From NCBI GenBank assembly GCA_963812415.1, contig CAWEVH010000004.1, positions 1 through 64,000 of the forward strand: a stretch of 64,000 nt of DNA, read 5' to 3'. Positions within the stretch are counted from its first letter, which is position 1; each line of letters opens with the position of its first letter. The notes beneath the pieces were generated by a model. It saw only the letters and a program-made list of their open reading frames with translations, was not told the origin of the DNA and searched no databases. This stretch comes from JACVRW01 sp963812415 (GTDB taxonomy: Bacteria; Actinomycetota; Thermoleophilia; Solirubrobacterales; Thermoleophilaceae). Both the position numbers and the translations under genes were made by a program. This document shows positions 34,193 to 41,905 of the stretch, piece after piece.

Positions 34193-35365
34193 ATGACCGA
34201 TTCCTATTCCAGCAACGGCGCCTCGCGCTACCAGACCGACAAGGTGCGGGTGGCGATCATCGGCGTCGGCAACTGCGCGTCGTCCTTCGTCCAGGGCGTC
34301 GAGTTCTACAAGGACGCCGATCCCAAGGAGTCCGTGCCGGGACTCATGCACGTGGACCTCGGCGGCTACCACATCCGTGACATCGAGTTCACGGCCGCCT
34401 TCGACATCGACGCCGACAAGGTCGGCAAGGACCTCTCCGAGGCGATCTGGGCGGGCCAGAACAACACGATCAAGTTCGCCGACGTGCCGAAGCTCGGCGT
34501 CGAGGTGCACCGCGGCATGACGCACGACGGTCTCGGCAAGTACCTCAAGGAGAAGATCACGAAGGCGCCCGGGGAGACCTCCGACATCGTCGGGATCCTC
34601 AAGGAGACCAAGACCGACGTGGTCGTCTCCTACCTCCCGGTCGGGTCCGAGCAGGCCACCAAGTGGTACGTCGAGCAGGTGCTCGAGGCGGGCTGCGGGT
34701 TCGTGAACTGCATCCCGGTCTTCATCGCGGCCGAGCACTACTGGGCCACGCGCTTCGAGAAGGCCGGCCTGCCGATCGTGGGCGACGACATCAAGTCGCA
34801 GGTCGGCGCCACGATCACCCACCGCGCGCTGGCGCGCCTGTTCCACGAGCGCGGGGTGTCGCTCAAGCGCACCTCGCAGCTCAACGTCGGCGGCAACATG
34901 GACTTCTACAACATGCTCGAGCGCGAGCGCCTGGAGTCGAAGAAGATCTCGAAGACCCAGGCCGTGACGTCGATCATGGGTCACGAGCTGCCGGCGGACG
35001 ACGTGCACGTGGGCCCCTCGGACTACGTGCCGTGGCTGGGCGACCGCAAGTGGGCGCACATCCGGCTCGAGGGCGAGGCCTTCGGGGACGTGCCGCTGAT
35101 CGCCGAGATGAAGCTCGAGGTGTGGGACTCGCCGAACTCGGCGGGCATCGTCACGGACGCGGTGCGCTGCTGCAAGCTCGCCATGAACCACGGCCTCGGC
35201 GGACCGATCAACGGCGCCTCGGCCTACCTCATGAAGTCGCCGCCCGAGCAGCACCCCGACCCGGTCGCGCGCGACATGGTCGAGGACTTCATCGCGAAGT
35301 ACGGCGGCGCTCCCAAGCTGCCCGCCAAGCCAAAGGCCAAGGGGAAGTCCAAGAGCAAGACCTGA
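34193..35365 (+). CDS. ino1: Inositol-1-phosphate synthase
   Basis: This NAD-dependent enzyme converts glucose-6-phosphate to 1L-myo-inositol-1-phosphate, precursor of PI lipids and mycothiol-type compounds. It has 390 residues. VRVAIIGVGNCASSFVQGVE is the NAD-binding start. The catalytic core includes GDDIKSQVGATITHRALARL, QLNVGGNMDFYNM and KKISKTQAVTSI. VGPSDYVPWLGDRKWAHIRL is typical of actinobacterial forms. The tail is Lys-rich (KLPAKPKAKGKSKSKT), perhaps nucleic-acid or membrane interacting. The ATG is chosen for its strong GGAGG, 12 bases upstream. It lies downstream of the PI-phosphate synthase gene. Confidence 0.96.
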   Translation: MTDSYSSNGASRYQTDKVRVAIIGVGNCASSFVQGVEFYKDADPKESVPGLMHVDLGGYHIRDIEFTAAFDIDADKVGKDLSEAIWAGQNNTIKFADVPKLGVEVHRGMTHDGLGKYLKEKITKAPGETSDIVGILKETKTDVVVSYLPVGSEQATKWYVEQVLEAGCGFVNCIPVFIAAEHYWATRFEKAGLPIVGDDIKSQVGATITHRALARLFHERGVSLKRTSQLNVGGNMDFYNMLERERLESKKISKTQAVTSIMGHELPADDVHVGPSDYVPWLGDRKWAHIRLEGEAFGDVPLIAEMKLEVWDSPNSAGIVTDAVRCCKLAMNHGLGGPINGASAYLMKSPPEQHPDPVARDMVEDFIAKYGGAPKLPAKPKAKGKSKSKT

Positions 35366-35387
35366 GCGGTCCGCAACTTCGGGCCGC
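35366..35387 (+). terminator. Hairpin after ino1
   Basis: GCGGTCCG (35366-35373) pairs with CGGGCCGC (35380-35387) across a 6-base loop, starting one base past the ino1 stop. There is no T-run, but the position fits a terminator. Confidence 0.55.
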
Positions 35388-35406
35388 AAGCCAGGTTGTC
35401 ACCGTC

Positions 35407-36483
35407 ATGACCGATTGGACTCGGCGTGCCTTCGCGTGCGCGCTCACACTGACCCTCACCCTCGTTCCCGCCGGGCTGGCCCAGGCCGCCAAGCCGAAGC
35501 CCGTCGACGTGTCGGTGATGACCCGCAACATCTACCTCGGCGGCGACATCTTCCGGCCGATCGGCGCGCCCGACATCACGGACTTCGAGCGCCGCGCCGG
35601 TGAGCTCTGGGCCGAGGTCCAGGGCACCGACTTCGCCACCCGCTCCAAGCTGCTCGCGCGGGAGATCGAGCGGACGCGGCCCGACTTCATCGGGATGCAG
35701 GAGGTCGCCGTTTGGCGGCGCGGCCCGGACGGGCTCAAGGACGGCGCGACCACGCCCTCGACCCAGGTGGTCTACGACTTCCTCCCGACCCTGCGGGCCG
35801 ACCTCAGGCGGCTCGGTCTGCGCTACAGCGTCGGCTCGCGCCAGCAGGAGACCGACATCGAGGCGCCGATCGACGCCGGCTACGACGTGCGGCTCACGAT
35901 GTTCGACGTGATCCTCGTGAAGAATCAGCGCGGGCTCAGGATCACGCGGCGCCTCGGGGAGAACTACGAGGAGACGATCCCGGTGCCGACCCCGGCCGGG
36001 ACGCTCACGAGCACGCGCGGCTGGACGGCGGTCGACGCGAGGTTCAAGGGCAAGCGCCTGCGAGTGGTCAACACCCACCTGGAGGCCTTCGCCGACGCCC
36101 CGCGCGAGGCGCAGGCGCGCGAGCTCGTCGGGCCCGGCGGGCCGTTGCGCGTGCGGCGCCAGCTGATCGTGACGGGCGACATGAACTCCGACCCGCTTGG
36201 GCGGGAGTCCCCGTCCGGCGCGTTCGACATCCTCGCGGGCGGTGGCCTCGTCGACACCTGGGCGAAGCGCTTCGGTCCCGGCTTCACCTCCGGCCTCGAG
36301 CAGTCCGACGCCCGAGACACGACCACGAGCGGCTTCGACCACCGGATCGACCTGATCATGGCCAAGCCGAGATTGAGGGCGCTCAGCGGAAGGGTCGTCG
36401 GCAACAAGCTGAGCGACCGAGCGGCGAACGGCCTCTGGCCCTCCGACCACGCGGGAGTCGTCACGAAGCTGCGCCTGCGTTGA
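35407..36483 (+). CDS. Secreted endonuclease/exonuclease/phosphatase-fold protein
   Basis: The 358-residue protein has a signal peptide (RRAFACALTLTLTLVPAGLA, cleavage after AQA). The EEP catalytic motifs are present in order: VMTRNIYLGGD (Asn), FIGMQEVAVW (metal Glu), LRVVNTHLEAF, IVTGDMNSDPLG (Asp-x-Asn) and WPSDHAGVVTKL (Asp-His). The fold covers phosphodiesterases, sphingomyelinases and secreted nucleases. An extracellular phosphodiesterase is inferred; the substrate is not known. It overlaps the next gene as TTGA. A second, unrelated-looking EEP protein without a signal lies at 44.1 kb. Confidence 0.85.
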   Translation: MTDWTRRAFACALTLTLTLVPAGLAQAAKPKPVDVSVMTRNIYLGGDIFRPIGAPDITDFERRAGELWAEVQGTDFATRSKLLAREIERTRPDFIGMQEVAVWRRGPDGLKDGATTPSTQVVYDFLPTLRADLRRLGLRYSVGSRQQETDIEAPIDAGYDVRLTMFDVILVKNQRGLRITRRLGENYEETIPVPTPAGTLTSTRGWTAVDARFKGKRLRVVNTHLEAFADAPREAQARELVGPGGPLRVRRQLIVTGDMNSDPLGRESPSGAFDILAGGGLVDTWAKRFGPGFTSGLEQSDARDTTTSGFDHRIDLIMAKPRLRALSGRVVGNKLSDRAANGLWPSDHAGVVTKLRLR

Positions 36484-37858
36484 GGCGTGCGGCGCTTGCC
36501 GGAGCGCTCCTGGCGCTGGGAGCGTCTCCGGCCGCCGCGCTCGCCGGGCCACCGGGCAGGTGGACCCAGGTAACGGGCTTCGGCCCGCCCGACCCGAGCA
36601 CGCTCGAGGCGTCCCTCGCGCGCAGCGCGGACGGCGTGCTGCACGTCGGCTGGGTCCGCCCGGAGGGGCCCGGCGGTAGCGTGCTGCACAGCGCCATCTC
36701 CCGGAATGCGAGGAGGGTGCGCGGGCCGGACGTGGTGCACGCCTACGCCGGTGGCCTGAATCACGACACCGCGATCCTGGCGGCACCGGAGGGCCTGCGT
36801 CTGTTCTTCGCGGGCCTGGACGACGGCGGCGCCACGAGCAGCGCGATGGCCACCTCGACCTCGGCGACCGGGGGACGGACCTGGAGCCCCGCCGCACCCG
36901 CCTCGAGCACCGCGCTCGCGGCCGGCCGGCCCGTGTACAGCTCGGCCGGGCTGGCTGCCGCGCGCCTGCCCGACGGCAGCCTGCTGAGCGCCTGGGGGGC
37001 GCCCGGCCCGGCACTCCACGTCGGGCTCGACCCGGCCACGGCCGACACGCCGCTGTTCCCCGGCGGGGCGGTGGACCCGGGGATCGGCGTCGACGCCCAG
37101 ACGGGCCAGCCGATCGTGTCGGCGAACCTGCTGGACGAGGACGGCGTGGCCTACGCCGCGCCCGGCGGCCTCCGCACCGTGATCCCGGGCTCCGGGGCCG
37201 CCCAGCTCCAGCACCCGGTCGGCGTGACGGGCCGGCTCGGCGCCCCCGGCGTCTACATCGCCTATACGCGCGGGAGCAGCGAGTTCCTCGGCCGCGCCGC
37301 GGTCTGGAACGTGGGCGCCGGCCGCGCCATCACGCTCGGCCGGACGGGCGATCGCGGGGTCGGCGATCGCCGCCGCACCGCGTGGGCGGCTGTGGGCGTT
37401 CTGGTTCAGGACCGGCCCGGACGCCGTCTACGCCGCGCGCAGCAACCGCCAGGCGACCCGCTTCGGTCGCGTGGTGCGTGTGAGCGCCCCGCGCGGCACG
37501 GACTCGATGCTCGAGCTCGCGGGCGAGGGCGGTGACGGGGCCGCTCGACGTGCTCCTGCTGGCCGACCGCGGCCGCGGTCCGGCGAACTGGCATCAGCGC
37601 GTCCTTCCCGGCCTGACGCTGACGGCCACCCCCGCCGGGCCGGGCCGCGTGCGCTTCCGCGTGACCGATGCCGGCGAGCCCGTGCGACGAGCGCGCGTGA
37701 CGGTCGCGGACGGCGTGTCGCTGCTCACCGGCGCGCGGGGCACCGTGACCTTCGCGCTGGCTCGTGGGCGCTACCGGGCGATCGCGGCCAAGGCCGGCTA
37801 CGTCTCGGCGTCGGCGGGCGTGCGCGTGAGGTCCTCGAGCACGTCCACGCGCGAGTAG
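36480..37858 (+). CDS. Secreted beta-propeller-like protein, several frameshifts
   Basis: A TTG start overlapping the previous stop gives the signal peptide RRAALAGALLALGASPAAAL. The long first part shows repeated WVRPEG..., VHAYAGGLNHDTAILAAPEG and LFFAGLDDGG units resembling BNR/sialidase-type propeller blades. The frame breaks near 37365 and near 37530. The intermediate piece reads PDAVYAARSNRQATRFGRVV, and the last piece, GPLDVLLLADRGRGPANWHQ, continues into an Ig-like end (LTATPAGPGRVRFRVTDAGE) stopping at 37858. The end overlaps the nitrilase gene tail by 61 bases. Restored length is about 460 residues. It is probably a surface or secreted binding protein; no catalytic site is recognised. 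Confidence 0.6.
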
Positions 37859-38721
37859 TGCCCGGCGGCGTCGAACCAGCGCTTCGCGTGCAGGCCGCGA
37901 CGCAGGTCGCAGTCGGCCACCAGCATCCCCTCCTCGCCGTAGAGCGGGCCCGCGATCACGTCGCCCCACTCGGGATCGACGATCACGGCCCCGCCGCTCC
38001 CGAACACCTCGCTGTCCGGTAGCTCGAGCGGAAAGTCGCTCGGGAAGGCCGAGCGCGGGATGAACTGCGGGGCCGACACCACGAAGGCGCCCGACTCGAT
38101 CGCGATGTGGCGCATGCTCGCCTGCCAGCCGTCCGAGTCGTCGGCGGTCGGCGCCACCCAGATCTGCGGGCCGCCGCGGTAGACCGCCCAGCGCGCGAGC
38201 GGCATCCGGTTCTCCCAGCAGATCAGGCCGCCGATGCGCCCGATTGGCGTGCTCGCCACCGCCAGGTCGTCGCCGGCGCCGATGCCGTGGAAGAGGCGCT
38301 CGTGGTGCGTGGGCATCAGCTTGCGGTGCTTCGCAATCAGGCCCTCGGGGCCGATCAGGAGCAGCGCGTTGTAGAGCGTCCCGGGTCGCTCCGCCTCGCG
38401 CTCGTTGACGCCGATCGCGAGGTGGAGCTCGTGCTCTTGGCAGGCAGCGGCGAAGCGGTCGACCGCCGGCCCGGGCGCCTCCACGGAGCTCTCCCACATC
38501 CGTTCCCACAGCTCGTCCGAACCGCCGAATCCCGCCGCCTGGTGGGCCCAGGCGTTGGACGGGTAGAGCGACACGAACGTCTCGGGCAGCACCACGAGCT
38601 GGGCGCCCTCGGCGGCAGCAGCGTCGATCAGCCCCAGCGCCTTCGCGATCGTGGCCTCGGCGTCGAGGATCACCGGCGTGGCCTGTACGGCGGCCACGCG
38701 AACCGTTGGGAAGTCCGTCAT
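37798..38721 (-). CDS. Nitrilase / carbon-nitrogen hydrolase
   Basis: The 307-residue member of the nitrilase superfamily has the full catalytic triad: Glu in VVLPETFVSLYP, Lys in HRKLMPTHHERLFHG, and Cys in GGLICWENRMPLARW. The IAIESGAFVVSAPQFI and LVADCDLRRG stretches and the length fit true nitrilases (nitrile to acid plus ammonia) better than amidases or NAD synthetase domains. It is divergent from the glycosyltransferase-PHP gene with 25 bases between starts; a TACGAT box on its strand overlaps the other gene's TATCCT box. The substrate is unknown. Confidence 0.85.
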   Translation of the reverse strand: MTDFPTVRVAAVQATPVILDAEATIAKALGLIDAAAAEGAQLVVLPETFVSLYPSNAWAHQAAGFGGSDELWERMWESSVEAPGPAVDRFAAACQEHELHLAIGVNEREAERPGTLYNALLLIGPEGLIAKHRKLMPTHHERLFHGIGAGDDLAVASTPIGRIGGLICWENRMPLARWAVYRGGPQIWVAPTADDSDGWQASMRHIAIESGAFVVSAPQFIPRSAFPSDFPLELPDSEVFGSGGAVIVDPEWGDVIAGPLYGEEGMLVADCDLRRGLHAKRWFDAAGHYSRVDVLEDLTRTPADAET

Positions 38722-38730
38722 AGCGGCGTG

Positions 38731-38740
38731 ATCGTATCCT
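38731..38740. promoter_or_regulatory. Overlapping divergent minus-10 boxes
   Basis: On the plus strand TATCCT (38735-38740) is six bases before the GTG of the glycosyltransferase-PHP gene. On the minus strand TACGAT (complement of 38731-38736) is nine bases before the nitrilase ATG. The two boxes share two bases, so initiation in the two directions may be mutually exclusive. Confidence 0.4.
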
Positions 38741-38746
38741 CCGCGC

Positions 38747-40579
38747 GTGGCCTTCTCGATCGCGCAGGTGACCCCGTGGCCCTGGGAGCAGCATCACGAG
38801 GTCAACCGCTTCGTCGAAGGCCTGTCCGACGCGCTCTGTGCGCGGGGGCATCGCGTGGCGGTCGTCGCCCCTTCGGGCTCGCGCGAGCTGGTGCACGAGG
38901 GCCGCGAGACGGTGCGCGCGCTGCGCTCGGATCCCGGCGCGATCTTCAGCGACCCCGGCTGCGCCTCGCTGTTGGCCGTGGGGCAGTCGCTCCCCTTCAG
39001 GCGCGGCGGCTCGGTGTCGCTGCCGCTCGACGTCTCGCGCACGCTCGAGGACCTGCTCGACCGCGCCGAGCTCGACTTCGTGCACGTGCACGAGCCCTTC
39101 GCCCCGAGCGCGGCGTCGGCCGCGCTGCGGCACTCGCGCGCGCTGAACGTCGGCAGCTTCCACTCGACCACCGAGCGCTTCGTCTCGACCCAGGTGGCGC
39201 GCAAGGTCGTCGAGCTCCTGTTCGGGCGGCTCGACGGCCGCACCGCGAGCTACGCCGCGACCCGCGACCTCGTGGAGCGCTACTTCCCGGGTCACTACGA
39301 GGTGATCCGCCCGGGCGCCGACCTGCTGCACCGGCCGGACGCCGACGGCGGGCCACCCGAGATCGTGCTCTCGGCCGAGGAGGATCGCGCCGCGCTACGC
39401 CTCTTCCTGCGCGCGCTCCGCAAGCTGCCCCGGGAGCTCGACTGGCGCGCCACGATCTGGCTGCGCGATCCCTCTGCCGCGCCCGCCGTCAACCTCTCCC
39501 GGGCGCTCCGGGAGCGCGTACGGCTCGCCGGCCCGGCCGATGGCTCCGAGGCCCAGCATCTCGCGCGCGCCACGATCGCCGTGGCCGCCTCGACCGGCAC
39601 CGCGCCCGCCCCGCAGCTCGTGGTGCGCGCGCTCGCCGGTGGGGCCGTGCCCGTGGTGTCGCGCCTGCCGCAGTACGAGGAGCTCGTGCTCGATGGCGAG
39701 CTCGGCCTGCTGTTCGAGCCGCGCGACACGGTGACCCTCACGGCCCAGCTCGCGCGGCTGATCTCGGACCCGCAGCTGGTCGCGTCATACGGCCGGCGGA
39801 TCGCCGAGGCGCGGCCGCAACTCGAGTGGTCGCGCGTGGCGGATGAGGTCGAGGCGCTGTATGAGCGGATCGCGGCCCGCCGCCACGAGGGCGGGCGCCG
39901 CCCGGTGCGCGAGCGCCTGGAGAAGCGGGACTTCATCCATGTCGACCTGCACATGCACACCGACCACTCGCCCGACTGCGCGACGCCGGTGGACACGCTG
40001 CTCGACACGGCGAAGAAGGTCGGCCTCGGCGCGATCGCGATCACCGACCACAACGAGATCTCCGGCGCGCTCGAGGCGCGCGAGCGCGCCAACGGGATCA
40101 AGGTGATCGTCGCCGAGGAGGTGAAGACCGCCGACCAGGGCGAGGTGATCGGCCTCTTCATCGAGGAGAAGATCCCGCGCGGGATGACGCTCCAGGAGAC
40201 GATCGCGGAGATCCGCAAGCAGGGCGGCCTCGTGTACATGCCCCACCCCTTCGACCGCATGCACTCCGTGCCGGACTACGAGCACCTGCTCGACGTGGTC
40301 GAGGACATCGACGCGATGGAGGTGTTCAACCCGCGCGTGGCGTTCTCGGCCTTCAACGAGGAGGCGGCCCGCTTCGCGGCCAAGTACCGCATCGTGGCCG
40401 GCGCCGGCTCGGACTCGCACGTCGCCCAGGGCCTCGGCTCGGTGAAGATCCGCATGCGCGACTTCGACGGGCCGGAGGAGTTCCTCGAGTCGCTCCGAGA
40501 CGCGGACATCGTGCGCAAGCGGCAGTCGCTCCTCTACGTCCAGGCGCTCAAGTTCATCCAGACGCGCGGCAAGAAGTGA
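38747..40579 (+). CDS. Glycosyltransferase-PHP phosphoesterase fusion
   Basis: This single intact 610-residue protein has two enzymes. Residues 1-385 are a GT-B glycosyltransferase (GT4-like): QVTPWPWEQHHEVNRFVEGL, VHVHEPFAPSAASAALRHSR, and a C-terminal nucleotide-sugar half ending LEWSRVADEVEALYERI. Its usual donor-binding EGFG-type motif is not obvious. Residues 400-610 are a PHP domain with metal ligands in VDLHMHTDHS (HxH), AITDHNEISG, VIVAEEVKT, YMPHPFDR and AGSDSHV, so a trinuclear metal phosphoesterase is expected. The start is a GTG behind TATCCT. The last bases overlap the next gene. The link between the two activities is unknown. Confidence 0.88.
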   Translation: MAFSIAQVTPWPWEQHHEVNRFVEGLSDALCARGHRVAVVAPSGSRELVHEGRETVRALRSDPGAIFSDPGCASLLAVGQSLPFRRGGSVSLPLDVSRTLEDLLDRAELDFVHVHEPFAPSAASAALRHSRALNVGSFHSTTERFVSTQVARKVVELLFGRLDGRTASYAATRDLVERYFPGHYEVIRPGADLLHRPDADGGPPEIVLSAEEDRAALRLFLRALRKLPRELDWRATIWLRDPSAAPAVNLSRALRERVRLAGPADGSEAQHLARATIAVAASTGTAPAPQLVVRALAGGAVPVVSRLPQYEELVLDGELGLLFEPRDTVTLTAQLARLISDPQLVASYGRRIAEARPQLEWSRVADEVEALYERIAARRHEGGRRPVRERLEKRDFIHVDLHMHTDHSPDCATPVDTLLDTAKKVGLGAIAITDHNEISGALEARERANGIKVIVAEEVKTADQGEVIGLFIEEKIPRGMTLQETIAEIRKQGGLVYMPHPFDRMHSVPDYEHLLDVVEDIDAMEVFNPRVAFSAFNEEAARFAAKYRIVAGAGSDSHVAQGLGSVKIRMRDFDGPEEFLESLRDADIVRKRQSLLYVQALKFIQTRGKK

Positions 40580-41232
40580 TGCGTCGCGCAGGAGCGGAGC
40601 AAGCGCCGTCCAATCTCTCCGGTCAAGTGCCCGCGACCGACGACGAGATCCGCGAGAAGTACCTCGAGCGCGCCATCCGCGAGTTGAACGCGCTCACCCG
40701 CGACATCCAGGGCTGCGAGCACTGCCCGCGCGGCAACCTGATGCCCGTACTCGGGTCGGGCCACCCGCAGGCGGACATCATGCTGCTCAAGTTCGCGCCG
40801 CGGCCGTCGGAGATCGAGGAGGGCGTGGCCTTCTACGGCCGCGCCGGCAGCGCGCTGATGAAGAGCTTCAAGCGGCTCGGGATCGACCCGCTGGCGGTCT
40901 ACGGCACGGTGTTCGTGAAGTGCCCGGTGCACGACACCGACGACTCCGCGCCCGAGTGCCGGGCGCGCGTGCTCGAGGAGATCGCGATCGTCCAGCCGCG
41001 GATGGTCGTCGTGATGGGCGACGAGGCGCTCGAGGAGCTGAACGGTCTCGGCGTGCCGCTGGGCCGCGAGCTCGCCTACGAGCCCGGCGAGCTCCAGCGC
41101 CTCACACCGTCGTGCGAGGCACTCGTCACACCGGACATCGACCGCTCGCTCGACGACGAGCAGGCCAAGCGCGAGTTCTGGGCGGCGTTCCGTGCGCTGG
41201 GCGAGTGGTACTCGGACCTCCCGCCGTACTGA
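40576..41232 (+). CDS. Uracil-DNA-glycosylase-like Fe-S protein, atypical active site
   Basis: The 218-residue protein (or 217 from the ATG at 40579) resembles family 4 uracil-DNA glycosylases. Four cysteines are at the usual cluster sites (CEHC near 47-50, VKCPVHD, PECRARV), with FYGRAGSALM and PRMVVVMGDEALEELNG. However, the catalytic loop expected as GEGPGE reads LKFAPRPSE, and the C-terminal HPS-type motif reads VTPDID. The protein may have a different substrate, another catalytic plan, or no glycosylase activity. GTGA or TGATG overlap with the fusion gene suggests coupled expression. Confidence 0.7.
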   Translation: MMRRAGAEQAPSNLSGQVPATDDEIREKYLERAIRELNALTRDIQGCEHCPRGNLMPVLGSGHPQADIMLLKFAPRPSEIEEGVAFYGRAGSALMKSFKRLGIDPLAVYGTVFVKCPVHDTDDSAPECRARVLEEIAIVQPRMVVVMGDEALEELNGLGVPLGRELAYEPGELQRLTPSCEALVTPDIDRSLDDEQAKREFWAAFRALGEWYSDLPPY

Positions 41233-41290
41233 CTCCATCGGGGGGCTCACGCCCCCCGTGCCCCCCGCGGCACCACGGCCGGCCGCGGAG

Positions 41291-41296
41291 TAACCT
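41291..41296 (+). promoter_or_regulatory. Predicted minus-10 box (TAACCT), leaderless
   Basis: TAACCT is seven bases before the ATG at 41304. This would give the next two genes their own leaderless transcript within the set. Confidence 0.45.
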
Positions 41297-41303
41297 GCGG
41301 GGC

Positions 41304-41726
41304 ATGACCGAGGCGGCACGCGTCCTCGTGGTCGCGAACCGGACGGCGGAGTCGCCCGAGCTGCTGGAGGCGCTCCGCACCCGGACCGTTAAGGGGCCCT
41401 GTGAGTTCACCCTGCTGGTGCCCTCCACGCCGCACGGCATCGCCTGGGCGGCCGACATGCATGCGGGCGGCGACGAGGCCGAGGCTCACCGCTCCGCGTT
41501 CGTGGCGGAGCTGCGCGACGAGGGCCTCAACGTGGCCGACGCGCGCGTGGGCGACCCGGATCCGCTCGCCGCGATCCAGGACGAGTGCAACTTCCACGAG
41601 TACGACGAGCTGATCGTCTCGACGCTGCCGCTCAAGCTCTCCAAGTGGCTCCACATCGACCTGCCGCGCAAGGCGGAGGCCGCCACCGGGCTGCCCGTGA
41701 AGCACGTCGTCGGGAGCGAGGCCTGA
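41304..41726 (+). CDS. Universal-stress-protein-like small protein
   Basis: The 140-residue alpha/beta protein has ARVLVVANRTAESPELLEAL (first strand and helix), FTLLVPSTPHG, DARVGDPDPLAAIQDECNF and YDELIVSTLPLKLSKWLHID. The pattern (VANRT, VGDPDP, IIVSTLP, DLP) is seen in actinobacterial USP-like proteins. The family's ATP-binding G-2x-G-9x-G is not present, so nucleotide binding is doubtful. Its stop overlaps the next small gene (TGATG). Confidence 0.7.
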   Translation: MTEAARVLVVANRTAESPELLEALRTRTVKGPCEFTLLVPSTPHGIAWAADMHAGGDEAEAHRSAFVAELRDEGLNVADARVGDPDPLAAIQDECNFHEYDELIVSTLPLKLSKWLHIDLPRKAEAATGLPVKHVVGSEA

Positions 41727-41905
41727 TGGAGCTCGAGGAGCGAGAGGGCGTCGAGCCGGTGATCGAGCGCCGCTGCGCGGAATGCGGAACGGCTCTCACG
41801 AGCGCCGAGATCGAGGCCGCACTCGAGACGGGCGGCCCCTTCCTGTGCACCGTCCACGCGAACGAGGAGGTCGCGCTGGACGAGGACTCCGACTCGCCGT
41901 CCTAG
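41726..41905 (+). CDS. 59-residue acidic protein with Cys pair
   Basis: From the ATG at 41726 the protein is 59 residues and very acidic. RRCAECGTAL contains CxxC, and a third Cys follows (GPFLCTVHANEE) with a His three residues later, so a small zinc-binding knuckle is plausible. No family is recognised. Overlap of its ATG with the previous stop suggests co-translation. Its TAG stop shares CTAG with the stop of the convergent methyltransferase gene. Confidence 0.6.
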   Translation: MELEEREGVEPVIERRCAECGTALTSAEIEAALETGGPFLCTVHANEEVALDEDSDSPS

